Source: Sphingosinicella sp. (GTDB lineage: Bacteria; Pseudomonadota; Alphaproteobacteria; Sphingomonadales; Sphingomonadaceae). From it: a DNA stretch of 64,000 nucleotides. A program made the position numbers and the translations under genes. Below the pieces are notes generated by a model. The model saw nothing but the letters and a program-made list of their open reading frames with translations, had not been told where the DNA came from and made no database searches. Numbering within the stretch: the first letter of the stretch is position 1; the number at the start of each line of letters is the position of its first letter. Where the stretch lies: contig JACDEE010000004.1 in assembly GCA_013816585.1 (NCBI GenBank), positions 102,607 to 166,606 on the forward strand, in the 5' to 3' direction. Below, in pieces: positions 1 through 9,156 of the stretch.

Positions 1-498
1 GTCAAGGCCTACACCACCCGCGTTGGGTCTGGGCCGTTCCCAACCGAGCTCGACGATGCCATCGGGCAGCGCCTTGGCGAACGAGGCCATGAGTTCGGGA
101 CCGTTACCGGCCGCAAGCGCCGCTGTGGCTGGTTCGACGCGGTGCTCGTCCGCCAATCCTGCGCGGTTTCCGGTGTGACCGGGATCGCTCTCACCAAGCT
201 CGATGTGCTCGACGGCCTGGACGAAATTAATATCTGCACCGGCTATCGCCTGAACGGAAAGACGCTCGACCATTTCCCCGCCCATTCGTCGGATCAGGCG
301 GCGGTGGAGCCGATCTACGAGACCGTGGAAGGCTGGTCGCAATCGACCGCGGGCGCGCGCAGCTGGGCCCAGCTTCCGGCCAGCGCGATCAAGTACATCC
401 GGCGCATCGAGGAACTGATCCGCTGTCCCGTTGCTTTGGTTTCCACCAGCCCCGAGCGCGAAGACACTATTCTGGTCCGCGACCCATTCGCCGACTGA
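1..498 (+). CDS. purA: Adenylosuccinate synthetase, C-terminal part (5' end outside window)
   Basis: The frame is open from base 1 and ends at TGA 496-498, giving the last 165 residues of a protein whose usual length is about 430. The segments [27 protein letters not shown] and [14 protein letters not shown] (here [11 protein letters not shown]) are characteristic of the C-terminal half of PurA, which joins IMP and aspartate with GTP hydrolysis in the first committed step to AMP. Residues around the CGWFD stretch contribute to IMP and GTP binding in the family. The gene is incomplete only because the window starts inside it. Confidence 0.96.
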   Translation, partial: VKAYTTRVGSGPFPTELDDAIGQRLGERGHEFGTVTGRKRRCGWFDAVLVRQSCAVSGVTGIALTKLDVLDGLDEINICTGYRLNGKTLDHFPAHSSDQAAVEPIYETVEGWSQSTAGARSWAQLPASAIKYIRRIEELIRCPVALVSTSPEREDTILVRDPFAD

Positions 499-532
499 GT
501 TTTTGTAACGAACAGGATGCTATTGGCGAGCC

Positions 533-1279
533 ATGACATCACGCGAAACCACTGGCATTCTTCCCCGCGCCCATGAAGCGCATCAATCGGCGCGCCGCGA
601 CCGCTCGTTCAAGGAATGGGCGACCCTGCTCGCCTTCGGCCCGGTCAATGCACCCTGGCTGCTGAAAAGCCTCTATGGCGGCAGCAAGGCCAGCAAGCGC
701 GCGTTGCTCGATCGGCTTGGCCTGCCGCAGGATGCCCTGCCCAATCTGGGTAGCTGGAAAGCCGATGTCGGCCTGCTCAACCTGGTGGTCGATCATATTC
801 TGGCCAAAAAACCCAAAATCGTGGTGGAATTCGGCGCGGGAGCCTCAACCCTGGTCGTCGCCCGCGCGCTGCAAATGGCGGGGGGAGGCGTTCATATCGC
901 CTTCGACCAGCATGAGGATTTCGTTCGATCAACCCGCGAATGGCTGGCCGAATATGGCCTTGCCGCCGATTTGCGTTCGGTTCCGCTGGTGCCGGCCCCG
1001 GACGGATTGCCGGGCCTTTGGTATGATCACGGGCCGCTTCCCGACCAGATCGATTACATGCTGATCGACGGCCCGCCGTGGAGCATCCACCCCTTTACGC
1101 GCGGCGCGGCGGGAAGCTTGTTCGGGCGAATCTCGCGGGGCGGCACGATCATGCTCGACGACGGAGCCCGCCCGGGGGAACGCGTCGTCGCCCGCCGCTG
1201 GCGCAAGGCCTGGCCCGATTTCGATTTCAAGCTGCTGAAGTCCGGCACCAAGGGTACGCTGCGGGGAGTCCGCCGCTAG
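533..1279 (+). CDS. Putative class I SAM-dependent methyltransferase
   Basis: A 248-residue soluble protein. A glycine-rich motif I (VVEFGAGAST, about residues 97-106) after a short beta strand, an acidic strand end (HIAFDQHE), DYMLIDGPPW (about 178-187) and GGTIMLDDGAR (about 206-216) follow the Rossmann order of class I methyltransferases, close to the 'methyltransferase 24'-like group. The substrate cannot be read from sequence. It starts 34 nt after purA on the same strand and is convergent with fabI, which ends 14 nt away. ATG 533 is the only upstream candidate start. The fold assignment is fairly secure; activity is inferred. Confidence 0.7.
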   Translation: MTSRETTGILPRAHEAHQSARRDRSFKEWATLLAFGPVNAPWLLKSLYGGSKASKRALLDRLGLPQDALPNLGSWKADVGLLNLVVDHILAKKPKIVVEFGAGASTLVVARALQMAGGGVHIAFDQHEDFVRSTREWLAEYGLAADLRSVPLVPAPDGLPGLWYDHGPLPDQIDYMLIDGPPWSIHPFTRGAAGSLFGRISRGGTIMLDDGARPGERVVARRWRKAWPDFDFKLLKSGTKGTLRGVRR

Positions 1280-1293
1280 CTCGGCCTCCGGTT

Positions 1294-2097
1294 TCAGGTG
1301 GTGGCGATGTCCGGCGCGTCCTCGGCCTTCATTCCCACTACATTGTAACCGGCATCCACGTGATGGATTTCGCCGGTGACTCCGCTGGCCAGGTCCGACA
1401 GCAGATACAGCGCCGATCCTCCGACATCCTCGATCGTGACATTGCGGCGCAGCGGCGCATTATATTCGTTCCACTTCAGGATGTAACGGAAATCGCCAAT
1501 GCCGCTGGAGGCGAGAGTCTTGATCGGGCCGGCTGAAAGGGCGTTGACCCGGATATTTTCGGGGCCGAGATCCATGGCGAGATATTTGACGCTCGTTTCG
1601 AGCGCGGCCTTGGCGACGCCCATCACGTTATAATGCGGGATGACCTTCTCGGCGCCATAATAAGAAAGGGTCAGGATGCTGCCTCCGTTGGGCATCATCG
1701 TCCGCGCGCGCTGGGTTACCGCAGCGAAACTGTAGCAGCTGATATTCATGGTCATCAGGAAATTCGCGAGGCTGGTATCGACATAGCCCCCGCGAAGCTC
1801 GTTCTTGTCGGAAAATCCGATCGCATGAACCACGAAGTCGATCGTGCCCCAGCGCGCCTTCAGAGCGGCGAATGCCTGGTCGAGCGCATCCATGTCGGAA
1901 ACGTCGCAATCGATCAGGAAATCGGAACCTAACTGCTCGGCCAGCGGTCCCACCCGGCGCTGCAGGGCCTCGCCCTGATAGCTGAAGGCAAGCTCTGCCC
2001 CCTGTTCGGCCAAAGCCTTGGCAATTCCCCACGCAAGTGACCGATCATTGGCGAGACCCATGATCAATCCGCGTTTGCCGGCCATCAAGCCATTCAT
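1294..2097 (-). CDS. fabI: Enoyl-[acyl-carrier-protein] reductase (NADH), FabI type
   Basis: 267 residues. It catalyses the last reduction of each fatty-acid elongation cycle. The N-terminal GLANDRSLAWGIA is the modified nucleotide-binding loop specific to FabI, and the catalytic pair Tyr156 and Lys163 (HYNVMGVAK) is present with six residues between, as in the FabI/SDR family. LSAGPIKTLASSG and the GEIHHVDAGYN end are also typical. ATG 2097 overlaps the stop of the upstream membrane-protein gene by 4 nt, so it is probably translated from a DnaJ-BrkB-FabI message. An alternative start is Met5. Confidence 0.97.
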   Translation of the reverse strand: MNGLMAGKRGLIMGLANDRSLAWGIAKALAEQGAELAFSYQGEALQRRVGPLAEQLGSDFLIDCDVSDMDALDQAFAALKARWGTIDFVVHAIGFSDKNELRGGYVDTSLANFLMTMNISCYSFAAVTQRARTMMPNGGSILTLSYYGAEKVIPHYNVMGVAKAALETSVKYLAMDLGPENIRVNALSAGPIKTLASSGIGDFRYILKWNEYNAPLRRNVTIEDVGGSALYLLSDLASGVTGEIHHVDAGYNVVGMKAEDAPDIATT

Positions 2098-3059
2098 ATG
2101 CTTTTCCTGTTATAGAATGGTTCTTCGCCATCCTTTAGTCGCTCTTCGGGCGTTTCCGCTAGTGCGGCGTTGAGTTCCGCACCTATCACTACGCCCAGGC
2201 CGATCACGAAGAAAAAGATAAGCGCGATCATCACCCCGGCGAGACTCCCGTAGGTGAGATCATACCCGCCGAGGGTGGACAGCATGGCGGGCAGCAAGGC
2301 GGTGGTTGATAGCCACCAGATCGTGACAAAGGCGGGACCTGGCCAGCGGCGACAGCCCCGCTTGCGGTAGCGCTTCGGCGTAAGAGTGAAAAACAGAAGA
2401 TAAAGCGAGCCAAACAGCACCAGCCCCGGCAGGATGCGGAACAGGGTGAACAGGCTGACGATATCGTCTCCCCCGGGCAGGAAGCGGACCACGAATTCCT
2501 GGACGCCGCTGAGCAGGATCGAGAAACTGAAAGCGACCATGGCCAGGATCACCGAGGCAATGATCATCCCCAGCGATCCCAGCCGATATTCCCAGAAAGG
2601 ACGGCTGAAGCTTACTCCATAGGCCCGGCGAATGATGTCGCGGATGGTCTCGATGAAGCTGCCCGTGGTCCACAGGCCGACGATCGCGCCCAGCCACAGC
2701 AGGCCGCCCGATCGCGCCTCTAGGACGTCGGCGATCGGCTTGGAAAGCACATCGGCGACGTCGGGCGGCATGGTCTGGAGAAGGCCGATCACCGCGTCCA
2801 TGCCACCCTCGCTCTGCCCGAACAGGCGGGCGACCGCGGCAGCGACGATGACGAATGGAAAAATGGTCAGCAAGGCCAAATAGGCCAGATTGCCGGCATG
2901 GATGAAGCCGTCCGAATAGACTCCGATGGCGACCCGCTTGATCACTTCGAACGGGTAAGTGCCGGGGCGGATCCGTTCGACATGCCTGCCGAACTTCGCC
3001 TTCGCCTTGGAAAAACGCTTACGCCTGGCCTCTGGGGATTCGGGTGAAAGATTTTGCAC
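2094..3059 (-). CDS. YihY/virulence factor BrkB family inner-membrane protein
   Basis: 321 residues with a basic N-terminal arm (ARRKRFSKAKAKFGRH) followed by about six hydrophobic segments (starting near HAGNLAYLALLTIFPFVIVA and ending with IALIFFFVIGLGVVIGAELN). The GAELNAALAETPEER end is a hallmark of the BrkB/YihY family, once mislabelled RNase BN. Its molecular role is not established. The gene lies 5 nt after the DnaJ-like gene and overlaps fabI by 4 nt, so the three form one transcription unit. Confidence 0.9.
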   Translation of the reverse strand: MQNLSPESPEARRKRFSKAKAKFGRHVERIRPGTYPFEVIKRVAIGVYSDGFIHAGNLAYLALLTIFPFVIVAAAVARLFGQSEGGMDAVIGLLQTMPPDVADVLSKPIADVLEARSGGLLWLGAIVGLWTTGSFIETIRDIIRRAYGVSFSRPFWEYRLGSLGMIIASVILAMVAFSFSILLSGVQEFVVRFLPGGDDIVSLFTLFRILPGLVLFGSLYLLFFTLTPKRYRKRGCRRWPGPAFVTIWWLSTTALLPAMLSTLGGYDLTYGSLAGVMIALIFFFVIGLGVVIGAELNAALAETPEERLKDGEEPFYNRKSI

Positions 3060-3064
3060 TTCGC

Positions 3065-3994
3065 CTAGACGCCCAGCGAGGCCCGCGGGTTTCCTTTGCC
3101 CCTGCCGCTCCAGCTTTCGACGAAGCGCTTAAGCTCGTCATCCTGCTCCGGCAGATCGACCATCAGGGTAACCAATTGGTCTCCGCGCGTGCCGGTTTTG
3201 GAATGGAAACCCCTGTTCTTGAGGCGTAGCACCTTTCCAGATGACGAACCGGCCGGAACGCTCAGCATCACCGCTCCGTCCACGGTCGGGACCTTCACCT
3301 TGGCACCCAGCAGGGCCTCGTCCAGGCCGACGGGCAGATCGAGGCGGATATTGTTTCCTTCGCGCATAAAGAAACGATGCGGCTGGATCGTGATCGTGAT
3401 GATCGCGTCGCCATTTCCGCCGGGACCCTGCTGACCTTGGGCCGTGAGCCGGATCTTGGTGCCTTCCTCGACCCCCTTGGGGAGCTTGATCGATATGGTC
3501 TTGCCGCTGGACAAGGTCACCCGCTGCTCCTTCAGCGCGGCCGCGTCCTCGAATGTAACCGGTAGCCGATAAGAGACATCCGCGCCCTTCTGGGGAGGCG
3601 GCGCCTGACGTCCAAACCCGCCGAAACCACCCCCGCGGCGCCCGCCGAGGATCGTGTCGAACAGGTCCGACAGATCGGCGCTCTCTCCGCCCATTCCGAA
3701 GCCTTCGGGTCCGCCGCTCCGCTGATAGCCGCCTGGAGACGGCCCGCGTCCATAGCCGAAAGGCGAACGGGGATTGCCCTCTTCGTCTATTTCGCCCCGG
3801 TCATATTGGGCGCGCTTGTCCTTGTCGGTGAGGATGTCATAGGCCTGGGTCACTTTCGAGAAGCGCTCCGAAGCCTTTGGATTGTCTTTGTTGCGGTCCG
3901 GGTGAAGTTCCTTGGCCAGCGTTCGATAGGCCTTCTTGATTTCGGCCTCGCTTGCGTCGCGCGCCACCCCCAGCTGTGAATATAGGTCTGCCAT
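3065..3994 (-). CDS. DnaJ C-terminal domain co-chaperone (CbpA-like, no zinc finger)
   Basis: 309 residues from ATG 3994. An N-terminal J domain ([24 protein letters not shown] signature in [10 protein letters not shown]) stimulates DnaK ATPase in this family. A Gly/Phe/Pro-rich linker (about residues 70-130) leads to two beta-sandwich substrate-binding domains ([37 protein letters not shown]). The four CxxCxGxG zinc repeats of true DnaJ are absent, which points to a CbpA-type protein. The frame is open further upstream (to 4105), but [10 protein letters not shown] matches the normal family start, with GGAG 12 nt upstream. It heads the operon with BrkB and fabI and is divergent from pdxH. Confidence 0.9.
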   Translation of the reverse strand: MADLYSQLGVARDASEAEIKKAYRTLAKELHPDRNKDNPKASERFSKVTQAYDILTDKDKRAQYDRGEIDEEGNPRSPFGYGRGPSPGGYQRSGGPEGFGMGGESADLSDLFDTILGGRRGGGFGGFGRQAPPPQKGADVSYRLPVTFEDAAALKEQRVTLSSGKTISIKLPKGVEEGTKIRLTAQGQQGPGGNGDAIITITIQPHRFFMREGNNIRLDLPVGLDEALLGAKVKVPTVDGAVMLSVPAGSSSGKVLRLKNRGFHSKTGTRGDQLVTLMVDLPEQDDELKRFVESWSGRGKGNPRASLGV

Positions 3995-4113
3995 CTGAGC
4001 TTCGTTCTCCAGCCGGGCCGAAAAGTCCACCATAACGCGCTTGCAGATGGGTTTGGAACTTCCGGGCCGCAAGCCATGCTTGTGCGAAGCGGCCCTGAGC
4101 GGCAAGAGGCGGC

Positions 4114-4692
4114 ATGACCAATGATCCGCACTCCCTGTTCGACCTGTGGTTCGAAGAAGCCCGGCAGAGTGAACCCAATGATCCCGAAGCCATGGCGCTA
4201 GCCACCTGCGACACCGAAGGCCGCCCTTCGGTTCGAATGGTGCTTTTGAAAAATCACGATGCGCGCGGTTTCACTTTCCACACCAACCTTGAAAGCCGAA
4301 AGGGCGGCGAGATCGAGGCAAACCCCAATGCAGCGATTGTCTTTCATTGGAAATCACTGCGCCGCCAGGTGAGGGTTGAGGGCCGGATCGAGCCCGTGAG
4401 CGTTGCCGATGCCGATGCCTATTTTGCCACGCGCAGCCGCGGATCCCAACTCAGCGCCTGGGCTTCCTCGCAGTCGCGCCCGCTTGAATCCGCCGAAGCC
4501 CTGGCGGCTCGCTATGCCGATATGGTGGAGCGTTTCGAGGGCCAGGATGTGCCCCGGCCGGCGCACTGGACCGGGCTGCGGCTGGTGCCGCGAGTCATCG
4601 AATTCTGGTCCAATGGCGATTTTCGCCTGCATCAGCGCCGTCTTTTCACCCTGACCGGCAATGACTGGCACGAAAATCTGCTCTATCCATGA
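4114..4692 (+). CDS. pdxH: Pyridoxamine 5'-phosphate oxidase
   Basis: 192 residues. An FMN-dependent oxidase that makes pyridoxal 5'-phosphate. Family motifs are complete: [14 protein letters not shown] and [13 protein letters not shown] (FMN/substrate), [17 protein letters not shown], and the C-terminal [16 protein letters not shown] with [10 protein letters not shown], where RLHQR binds substrate phosphate. First gene of a three-gene run with a CDF transporter and a PhzF-like protein, linked by 4-nt overlaps. Confidence 0.96.
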   Translation: MTNDPHSLFDLWFEEARQSEPNDPEAMALATCDTEGRPSVRMVLLKNHDARGFTFHTNLESRKGGEIEANPNAAIVFHWKSLRRQVRVEGRIEPVSVADADAYFATRSRGSQLSAWASSQSRPLESAEALAARYADMVERFEGQDVPRPAHWTGLRLVPRVIEFWSNGDFRLHQRRLFTLTGNDWHENLLYP

Positions 4693-5636
4693 GCGGCGCC
4701 CACGATCATCATCATGTTCATGGTTCGCTGACCACCAAGGCGGCGATCGCCAGCGTTTCGGCCGCTTTCTTTCTGCTGCTGCTCAAGGCCTATGCGGCCT
4801 GGGCGACCGGATCGGTCGCCATGCTCGGCTCGCTCGCCGATACCAGCCTCGATCTGCTCGCATCTTTGGTCACGCTTTACGGAGTGCGGCTCGCCGCCAC
4901 GCCCGCCGACCGCGATCACCGCTTCGGTCACGGCAAGGCGGAGGCGCTGGCCGCCTTGTTCCAGGTCGCCTTGATCGCCGTATCGGCGGTGGCGATCGGT
5001 TGGCGGGCGGTCCAACGCCTGGTCCATGGCGAAGCCACGGCCGGTGCGGAATATGGAATCGCGGTTTCGGCCATTGCCATTGTCACCACCTTCGCCCTCC
5101 TTTTCTACCAGCGTAGCGTCATTGCCCGGACCGGATCGGTGGCGATCGAGGCGGATCATGTTCATTATCAGACCGACCTGCTGCTCAACCTTTCGGTGAT
5201 CGCGGCGCTCGTGCTCGACCAGTATCTGGGCTTCACCGGCGCAGATCCCTTATTCGGGATCGCTATCGCCCTGTGGCTCGCCTGGGGTGCATGGCGCGCC
5301 TCGTCCCGCGCGATCGATCAATTGATGGACCGGGAATGGCCGGAGGAAAAGCGCCGCCGCTTCCTCGCCGTCGCCGCTCGCCATCCCGAATTGAAAGGTA
5401 TTCATGATCTTCGCACACGCACCAGCGGCAGCCGGGACTTCGTTCAATTCCATGTCTGGGTAGATCCGCTGATGAGCGTCGCCGAGGCGCATCGGGTGAT
5501 GGATGAGGTCGAACATAAATTGCAGCAAGAATTCCCAGCCTGTGAGATCCTCATTCACGTCGATCCCGAAGGTCAGGTCGACCATCCCGGCAACAGTCTG
5601 CTGGAAACCGACGAAACGCCAGGAGCCGCCCAATGA
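4689..5636 (+). CDS. Cation diffusion facilitator (CDF) family metal transporter
   Basis: 315 residues. A His-rich N-terminus (GAHDHHHVHGS) precedes about six transmembrane helices. The transport-site residues are visible as SLADTSLDLLAS in the second helix and EADHVHYQTDLLLN in the fifth, with DHRFGHGKAEALAA between, the pattern of Zn/Fe-exporting CDF proteins such as FieF/YiiP. The C-terminal cytosolic domain (about residues 215-300) carries the ferredoxin-like metal-sensing fold sequence HDLRTRTSGSRDFVQFHVWVD. ATG overlaps the pdxH stop. The exported metal is inferred as Zn or Fe, not read directly. Confidence 0.92.
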   Translation: MSGAHDHHHVHGSLTTKAAIASVSAAFFLLLLKAYAAWATGSVAMLGSLADTSLDLLASLVTLYGVRLAATPADRDHRFGHGKAEALAALFQVALIAVSAVAIGWRAVQRLVHGEATAGAEYGIAVSAIAIVTTFALLFYQRSVIARTGSVAIEADHVHYQTDLLLNLSVIAALVLDQYLGFTGADPLFGIAIALWLAWGAWRASSRAIDQLMDREWPEEKRRRFLAVAARHPELKGIHDLRTRTSGSRDFVQFHVWVDPLMSVAEAHRVMDEVEHKLQQEFPACEILIHVDPEGQVDHPGNSLLETDETPGAAQ

Positions 5637-6412
5637 CCGACCTTCGCCTCGTCCAGGTGGACGCTTTTGCCGACCGGCCCTTTACCGGCAATCCGGCGGC
5701 GGTGATGCCGCTCGACCAATGGCTGCCCGATGAAGTCATGCAACGTATCGCGATGGAAAATAATCTCAGCGAGACGGCGTTCACAATACCCACGATCGGA
5801 GACGCCGATTACGAGCTTCGCTGGTTCACGCCCACGACCGAAGTCGTTCTTTGCGGCCATGCGACATTGGCCAGCGGCCATGTGCTTATCGAAGGCGACC
5901 GGATCCGCTTCCGCACCCGCAACGCCGGTAATCTGGAGGTCGCGCGCGATGGCGAGGGATATCAGCTGACTCTTCCCGCCTGGAGGCCCGAGCCAAAACC
6001 GCTTCCCGAAATCGTCGAAGCGCTGGGCGTCCGGGCGATCGAAACGCTCTGGCATCCCCATCGCTACGGATTGGTCGTGGTCGAGACCGAGGAGGAGGTG
6101 CTGAACCTCACACCGGACTTTAAAGCGCTGGGACGCGAAGGGGATGTCCTGACCATAGTCACCGCGCCGGGCAGCGCCACCGATATCGTCAGCCGGGTGT
6201 TCGCTCCCGGAGCGGGAATTGACGAAGATCCGGTGACCGGATCGGCGCATGCGGTGATGGTGCCTTATTGGACGGAGCGTCTTGGCCGCGACAGCTTCAC
6301 CGCCTTTCAGGCGAGCCGGCGCGGCGGCCACCTGACCTGCCGCCTCGCTGGCGACCGGGTCATATTGGGCGGCCGCTGTGTGACGGTGATGGAAGGAATC
6401 ATGCGAATCTAG
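5633..6412 (+). CDS. PhzF family isomerase/epimerase-like protein
   Basis: 259 residues. The start VQVDAFADRPFTGNPAAV and the catalytic-glutamate motif NNLSETAF (Glu47) identify the PhzF fold, two halves of diaminopimelate-epimerase type. GAGIDEDPVTGSAHAVMVPYW is the conserved second-half motif. No other phenazine genes are nearby, so a phenazine role is unlikely; most genomic PhzF homologues have unknown substrates. It overlaps the CDF gene by 4 nt. Confidence 0.93.
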   Translation: MTDLRLVQVDAFADRPFTGNPAAVMPLDQWLPDEVMQRIAMENNLSETAFTIPTIGDADYELRWFTPTTEVVLCGHATLASGHVLIEGDRIRFRTRNAGNLEVARDGEGYQLTLPAWRPEPKPLPEIVEALGVRAIETLWHPHRYGLVVVETEEEVLNLTPDFKALGREGDVLTIVTAPGSATDIVSRVFAPGAGIDEDPVTGSAHAVMVPYWTERLGRDSFTAFQASRRGGHLTCRLAGDRVILGGRCVTVMEGIMRI

Positions 6413-6694
6413 GTCGGAAGCCCAGACGCCCCGACCCAGATCCGTTTCCAGCGCGTCCAATATGGGTTGCTGGCTCGGCAATATGCCCCTGCTTACGTCA
6501 GGCCGAACCACGCGCCCCGGTCGGATTCGGGGAAAGGTTGGTAGCAGCTTGCTCCCGGGCGGCCATTCCATTTCGAACAAATTGCTGACGATCGCATCGG
6601 CATCGCCAGAACCTAGGCTCGCGGCATCCGCAAAATAATCAGGGCTTGGTATAGCTAGGAGCGGTTGAAAATGTCCGCTTCCGATGGGATCGGC
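6413..6694 (-). other. Gene-free stretch with a stop-free minus-strand frame, possible coding remnant
   Basis: No gene with a convincing start. On the minus strand the frame directly after the TAA of the next gene (6695-6697) stays open and reads like protein, with SGHFQPLLAIPSPDYF, DAIVSNLFEMEWPPGS and GILPSQQPILDALETD. Lack of an early ATG and of a recognisable family leaves two options: a decayed C-terminal fragment, or a chance open frame. I could not assign it. Confidence 0.25.
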
Positions 6695-7342
6695 TTAATA
6701 AATATCAAAGCTGATCAACGTGAAACGGGCGGGACCTGTCGAATAGACCCCATGGCCGCGATAGCCAACGGTGCCGAACACCAGGCCGAGGCTGCTTGTG
6801 TCAGCTAGCGCTTCCCTAAAGGCGCCAGGACTTCCCGCCGCGGTTTGGGAATGGATGGAGCCCCAGGCAGGATCGTTCAGGCTGACGGTAAGCTCCTGCA
6901 CCCCGGGCCTGATTTGACGGACGCTGTGCGCGGGGGCGTACCAGCGGTAATTTTCATATCGGCCCTTGGCGCTCCACGTATCGCCGCGCCTCTGAAAATA
7001 AAGCGACACAGTGGCCGGAACGCCGGGGCTTTCCTGTGGCACGAACCGCGTACCGCGACCGGCATCTACCTGATAGCGGACCGTAATTCGCGACTTCCCC
7101 AACAAAGATCCGGGGTTAAAGGTAACATAGTGAACATGCCCCGCTTCGGCACTAGGATACGGGAAATCGAAAAACCAACCCTGCCGCAGGGGAGTCGGCT
7201 GAAGCGGCATTCCCTGTGAATAATTTCGGCCCCGGATGATTGGGCCAATACCCCAGAGCTCCGCCGGCGGAGTGCTCGCTGCACTGGGGAGGGCAGTGCC
7301 GATGAGCGTCAGAGCCAGAAGCGTCTTCGTGATATTTTTCAT
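6695..7342 (-). CDS. Exported protein of unknown function
   Basis: 215 residues from ATG 7342 (a second ATG lies 12 nt upstream). Residues 1-23 form a signal peptide (MKNITKTLLALTLIGTALPSAAS). The mature part is rich in aromatic residues and beta-prone stretches (GHVHYVTFNPGSLLGKSRITVRYQV, VSLYFQRRGD split by short loops) and ends in ARFTLISFDIY. The alternating pattern suggests a beta-sandwich, perhaps a carbohydrate-binding or lectin-like jelly roll, but I recognise no family. Probably periplasmic or secreted. Confidence 0.6.
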   Translation of the reverse strand: MKNITKTLLALTLIGTALPSAASTPPAELWGIGPIIRGRNYSQGMPLQPTPLRQGWFFDFPYPSAEAGHVHYVTFNPGSLLGKSRITVRYQVDAGRGTRFVPQESPGVPATVSLYFQRRGDTWSAKGRYENYRWYAPAHSVRQIRPGVQELTVSLNDPAWGSIHSQTAAGSPGAFREALADTSSLGLVFGTVGYRGHGVYSTGPARFTLISFDIY

Positions 7343-7558
7343 GCCTAAGGACATGCGATGTTTAGCTTTGCCATAGCCTGAATGGATGGGGACCCCCGAA
7401 GTCTACCGACGACAGCCGCCGACACATGCTTTCAAGGAAGGCATCTTTCGGCCTGGTTTTAACACCTCGCATGGCGCTGTCATCATGTGCGGGACAGGCG
7501 ACCTCCGCGGGCCGCTCCTGACTGAACGAATATCCACTGTGGGCGGATCCGGAGGCAA

Positions 7559-7960
7559 TTATGACTTAGGGCGAGATGCCAGAGCCTGAAGCCCCCTCTC
7601 GGTCAGTTCCACCGACTCGCGAGTGATAATCACGCCCATCTCGTTCGTCACCGTGACCTGGACTTCAGCAAGGGGGGAGGGCGCTGAACACGAGGAATGG
7701 ACCGCGAGCAATGTGGGGATCGTCGTACGATGCGCGGCGCTAAACGACGCGTACCAGACCGCCTGCTCGACCATCGCCGTGCCGTCGGATTTGAAGACAA
7801 GGCCGTTATTGTCGGCCAAATCCTTCAGCGTCTTGTCAACGGCCTTGCATTGGGCTTCGGGGATCTCAACCGCCGTCTTCGTCACCGGGGCTTCAGGCTC
7901 CGAAACGACGCTGTCGCAGCCGCCGGCCAGGCACAGGATGGCGCACATCATTTGCCTCAT
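7559..7960 (-). CDS. Small putative lipoprotein, function unknown
   Basis: 133 residues. A short hydrophobic start followed by the lipobox LAGGC (Cys15) indicates lipidation. The mature protein is mixed alpha/beta with two further cysteines (EAQCKAVD, HSSCSAPS) that could pair. No family recognised. The 204 nt upstream to the preceding gene hold no supported feature. Confidence 0.55.
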   Translation of the reverse strand: MRQMMCAILCLAGGCDSVVSEPEAPVTKTAVEIPEAQCKAVDKTLKDLADNNGLVFKSDGTAMVEQAVWYASFSAAHRTTIPTLLAVHSSCSAPSPLAEVQVTVTNEMGVIITRESVELTERGLQALASRPKS

Positions 7961-8037
7961 TATCTATCCTCGCGAGATCTAACTGCCTGAACTATGCCAG
8001 CGACACCTTCGTGTCGCAATTCGCTCCGGAGGCAATT

Positions 8038-9147
8038 TCACCATTTTCCCCGCGCCACGATCGGCCAGACTTCCTCGACGAGGCCATCGCGTACGGCATG
8101 AATGCGCTCGTATAGCGCGATGGTCGGGTCGCAATGGTCGGGGATGAGATGGACGTGCGTTCCGATGGCAGGCAGCGGCTGGGAATCGACATTTCGTAGA
8201 ATCCCATGTTCATCGCTGGCATTGCCATAAGTGACGCCGGGCAAGTCGCGGGGAACCGGCATGCCGCTGTCCAGCGCGAACGACTTGAGGCCGGCATCGA
8301 TTACCGCCCGGCCTGGTGCGGCGCTGATGACGGACGCAAGAACGGTCAAAGCGGGTGCATATCGGTCCGCGTCGCCTGACGGGTCGATCGCCAGATAATC
8401 CACATCCATCAAGGCGTAGGTTCCGCACTGAAACTCATTCAGCGCCCCGAGTTGCAGGTCCAGATCCACCGTGCCGGTGCCGGCGCCACTGACGACCACC
8501 GGCGGGAAACCCGCGTCGCTAAGTGTCTGGACGTAATTGCGGGTTGTCGCTGCCGTCGTTTCGACAACTCGCTGGCGCTCGGCCGGATCGCGCAAATGCT
8601 GGGCCTTGCCATTATAGGCCTGGAGCCCGGCGAGAGTGAGGCCAAGGCGCTCGGCTTCCCGGGCCAGGGCCAAGGCCGCTTGCGGGTCGGCCGTGCCGCA
8701 ACGCCCGCCGCCAACATCCACCTCGATGTAAAGGTCGATTGGCCGCGTCCAAATCGCATCGGCAATGAGTTGGAGATGCAGCACGGAATCAACGCAGATG
8801 CCGATCCGGACTCCCTCCGGGATGGCCGCGAGCCGCGTGATTTTTGCGGGGTCGGTGATCTCGTTGGTGAGCAGGATGTCGCTTATTCCCCCTGCCGCAA
8901 AGGCTTCCACCTCTGCGACAGTCTGGCAGCAGATGCCGACCGCGCCGAGCGCGATCTGGCGCCGCGCGATCTCGACGCATTTATGCGCCTTGGCATGCGG
9001 CCGGAACCGGAGGCCTGTGCCGGCGAAGCGCGCGGCGAGCCGCTCCAGATTGGCTTCCAGGATATCCAGATCGACGATCAGGGCGGGCGTCGGAAGGTCT
9101 TCCTCTCGCGCGCCGATCAAATCATGGTTTAACACCGGCGCTCCCAA
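8038..9147 (-). CDS. DSD1/D-threonine aldolase family PLP enzyme
   Basis: 369 residues from a TTG start (GTG 9135 is an alternative). The fold-type III alanine-racemase-like N-terminus starts with DLPTPALIVDLDIL, and RPHAKAHK holds the PLP lysine (Lys53). The C-terminal domain has the metal-binding motif PDHCDPT (His338, Cys339) typical of D-threonine aldolase and 3-hydroxy-D-aspartate aldolase. The family cleaves D-3-hydroxy amino acids to glycine or glyoxylate products; the exact substrate is not readable. It starts 9 nt after the cytosine methyltransferase stop on the same strand, so it could be read through from the restriction-modification operon. Confidence 0.88.
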   Translation of the reverse strand: MGAPVLNHDLIGAREEDLPTPALIVDLDILEANLERLAARFAGTGLRFRPHAKAHKCVEIARRQIALGAVGICCQTVAEVEAFAAGGISDILLTNEITDPAKITRLAAIPEGVRIGICVDSVLHLQLIADAIWTRPIDLYIEVDVGGGRCGTADPQAALALAREAERLGLTLAGLQAYNGKAQHLRDPAERQRVVETTAATTRNYVQTLSDAGFPPVVVSGAGTGTVDLDLQLGALNEFQCGTYALMDVDYLAIDPSGDADRYAPALTVLASVISAAPGRAVIDAGLKSFALDSGMPVPRDLPGVTYGNASDEHGILRNVDSQPLPAIGTHVHLIPDHCDPTIALYERIHAVRDGLVEEVWPIVARGKW

Positions 9148-9156
9148 TATTCATCT

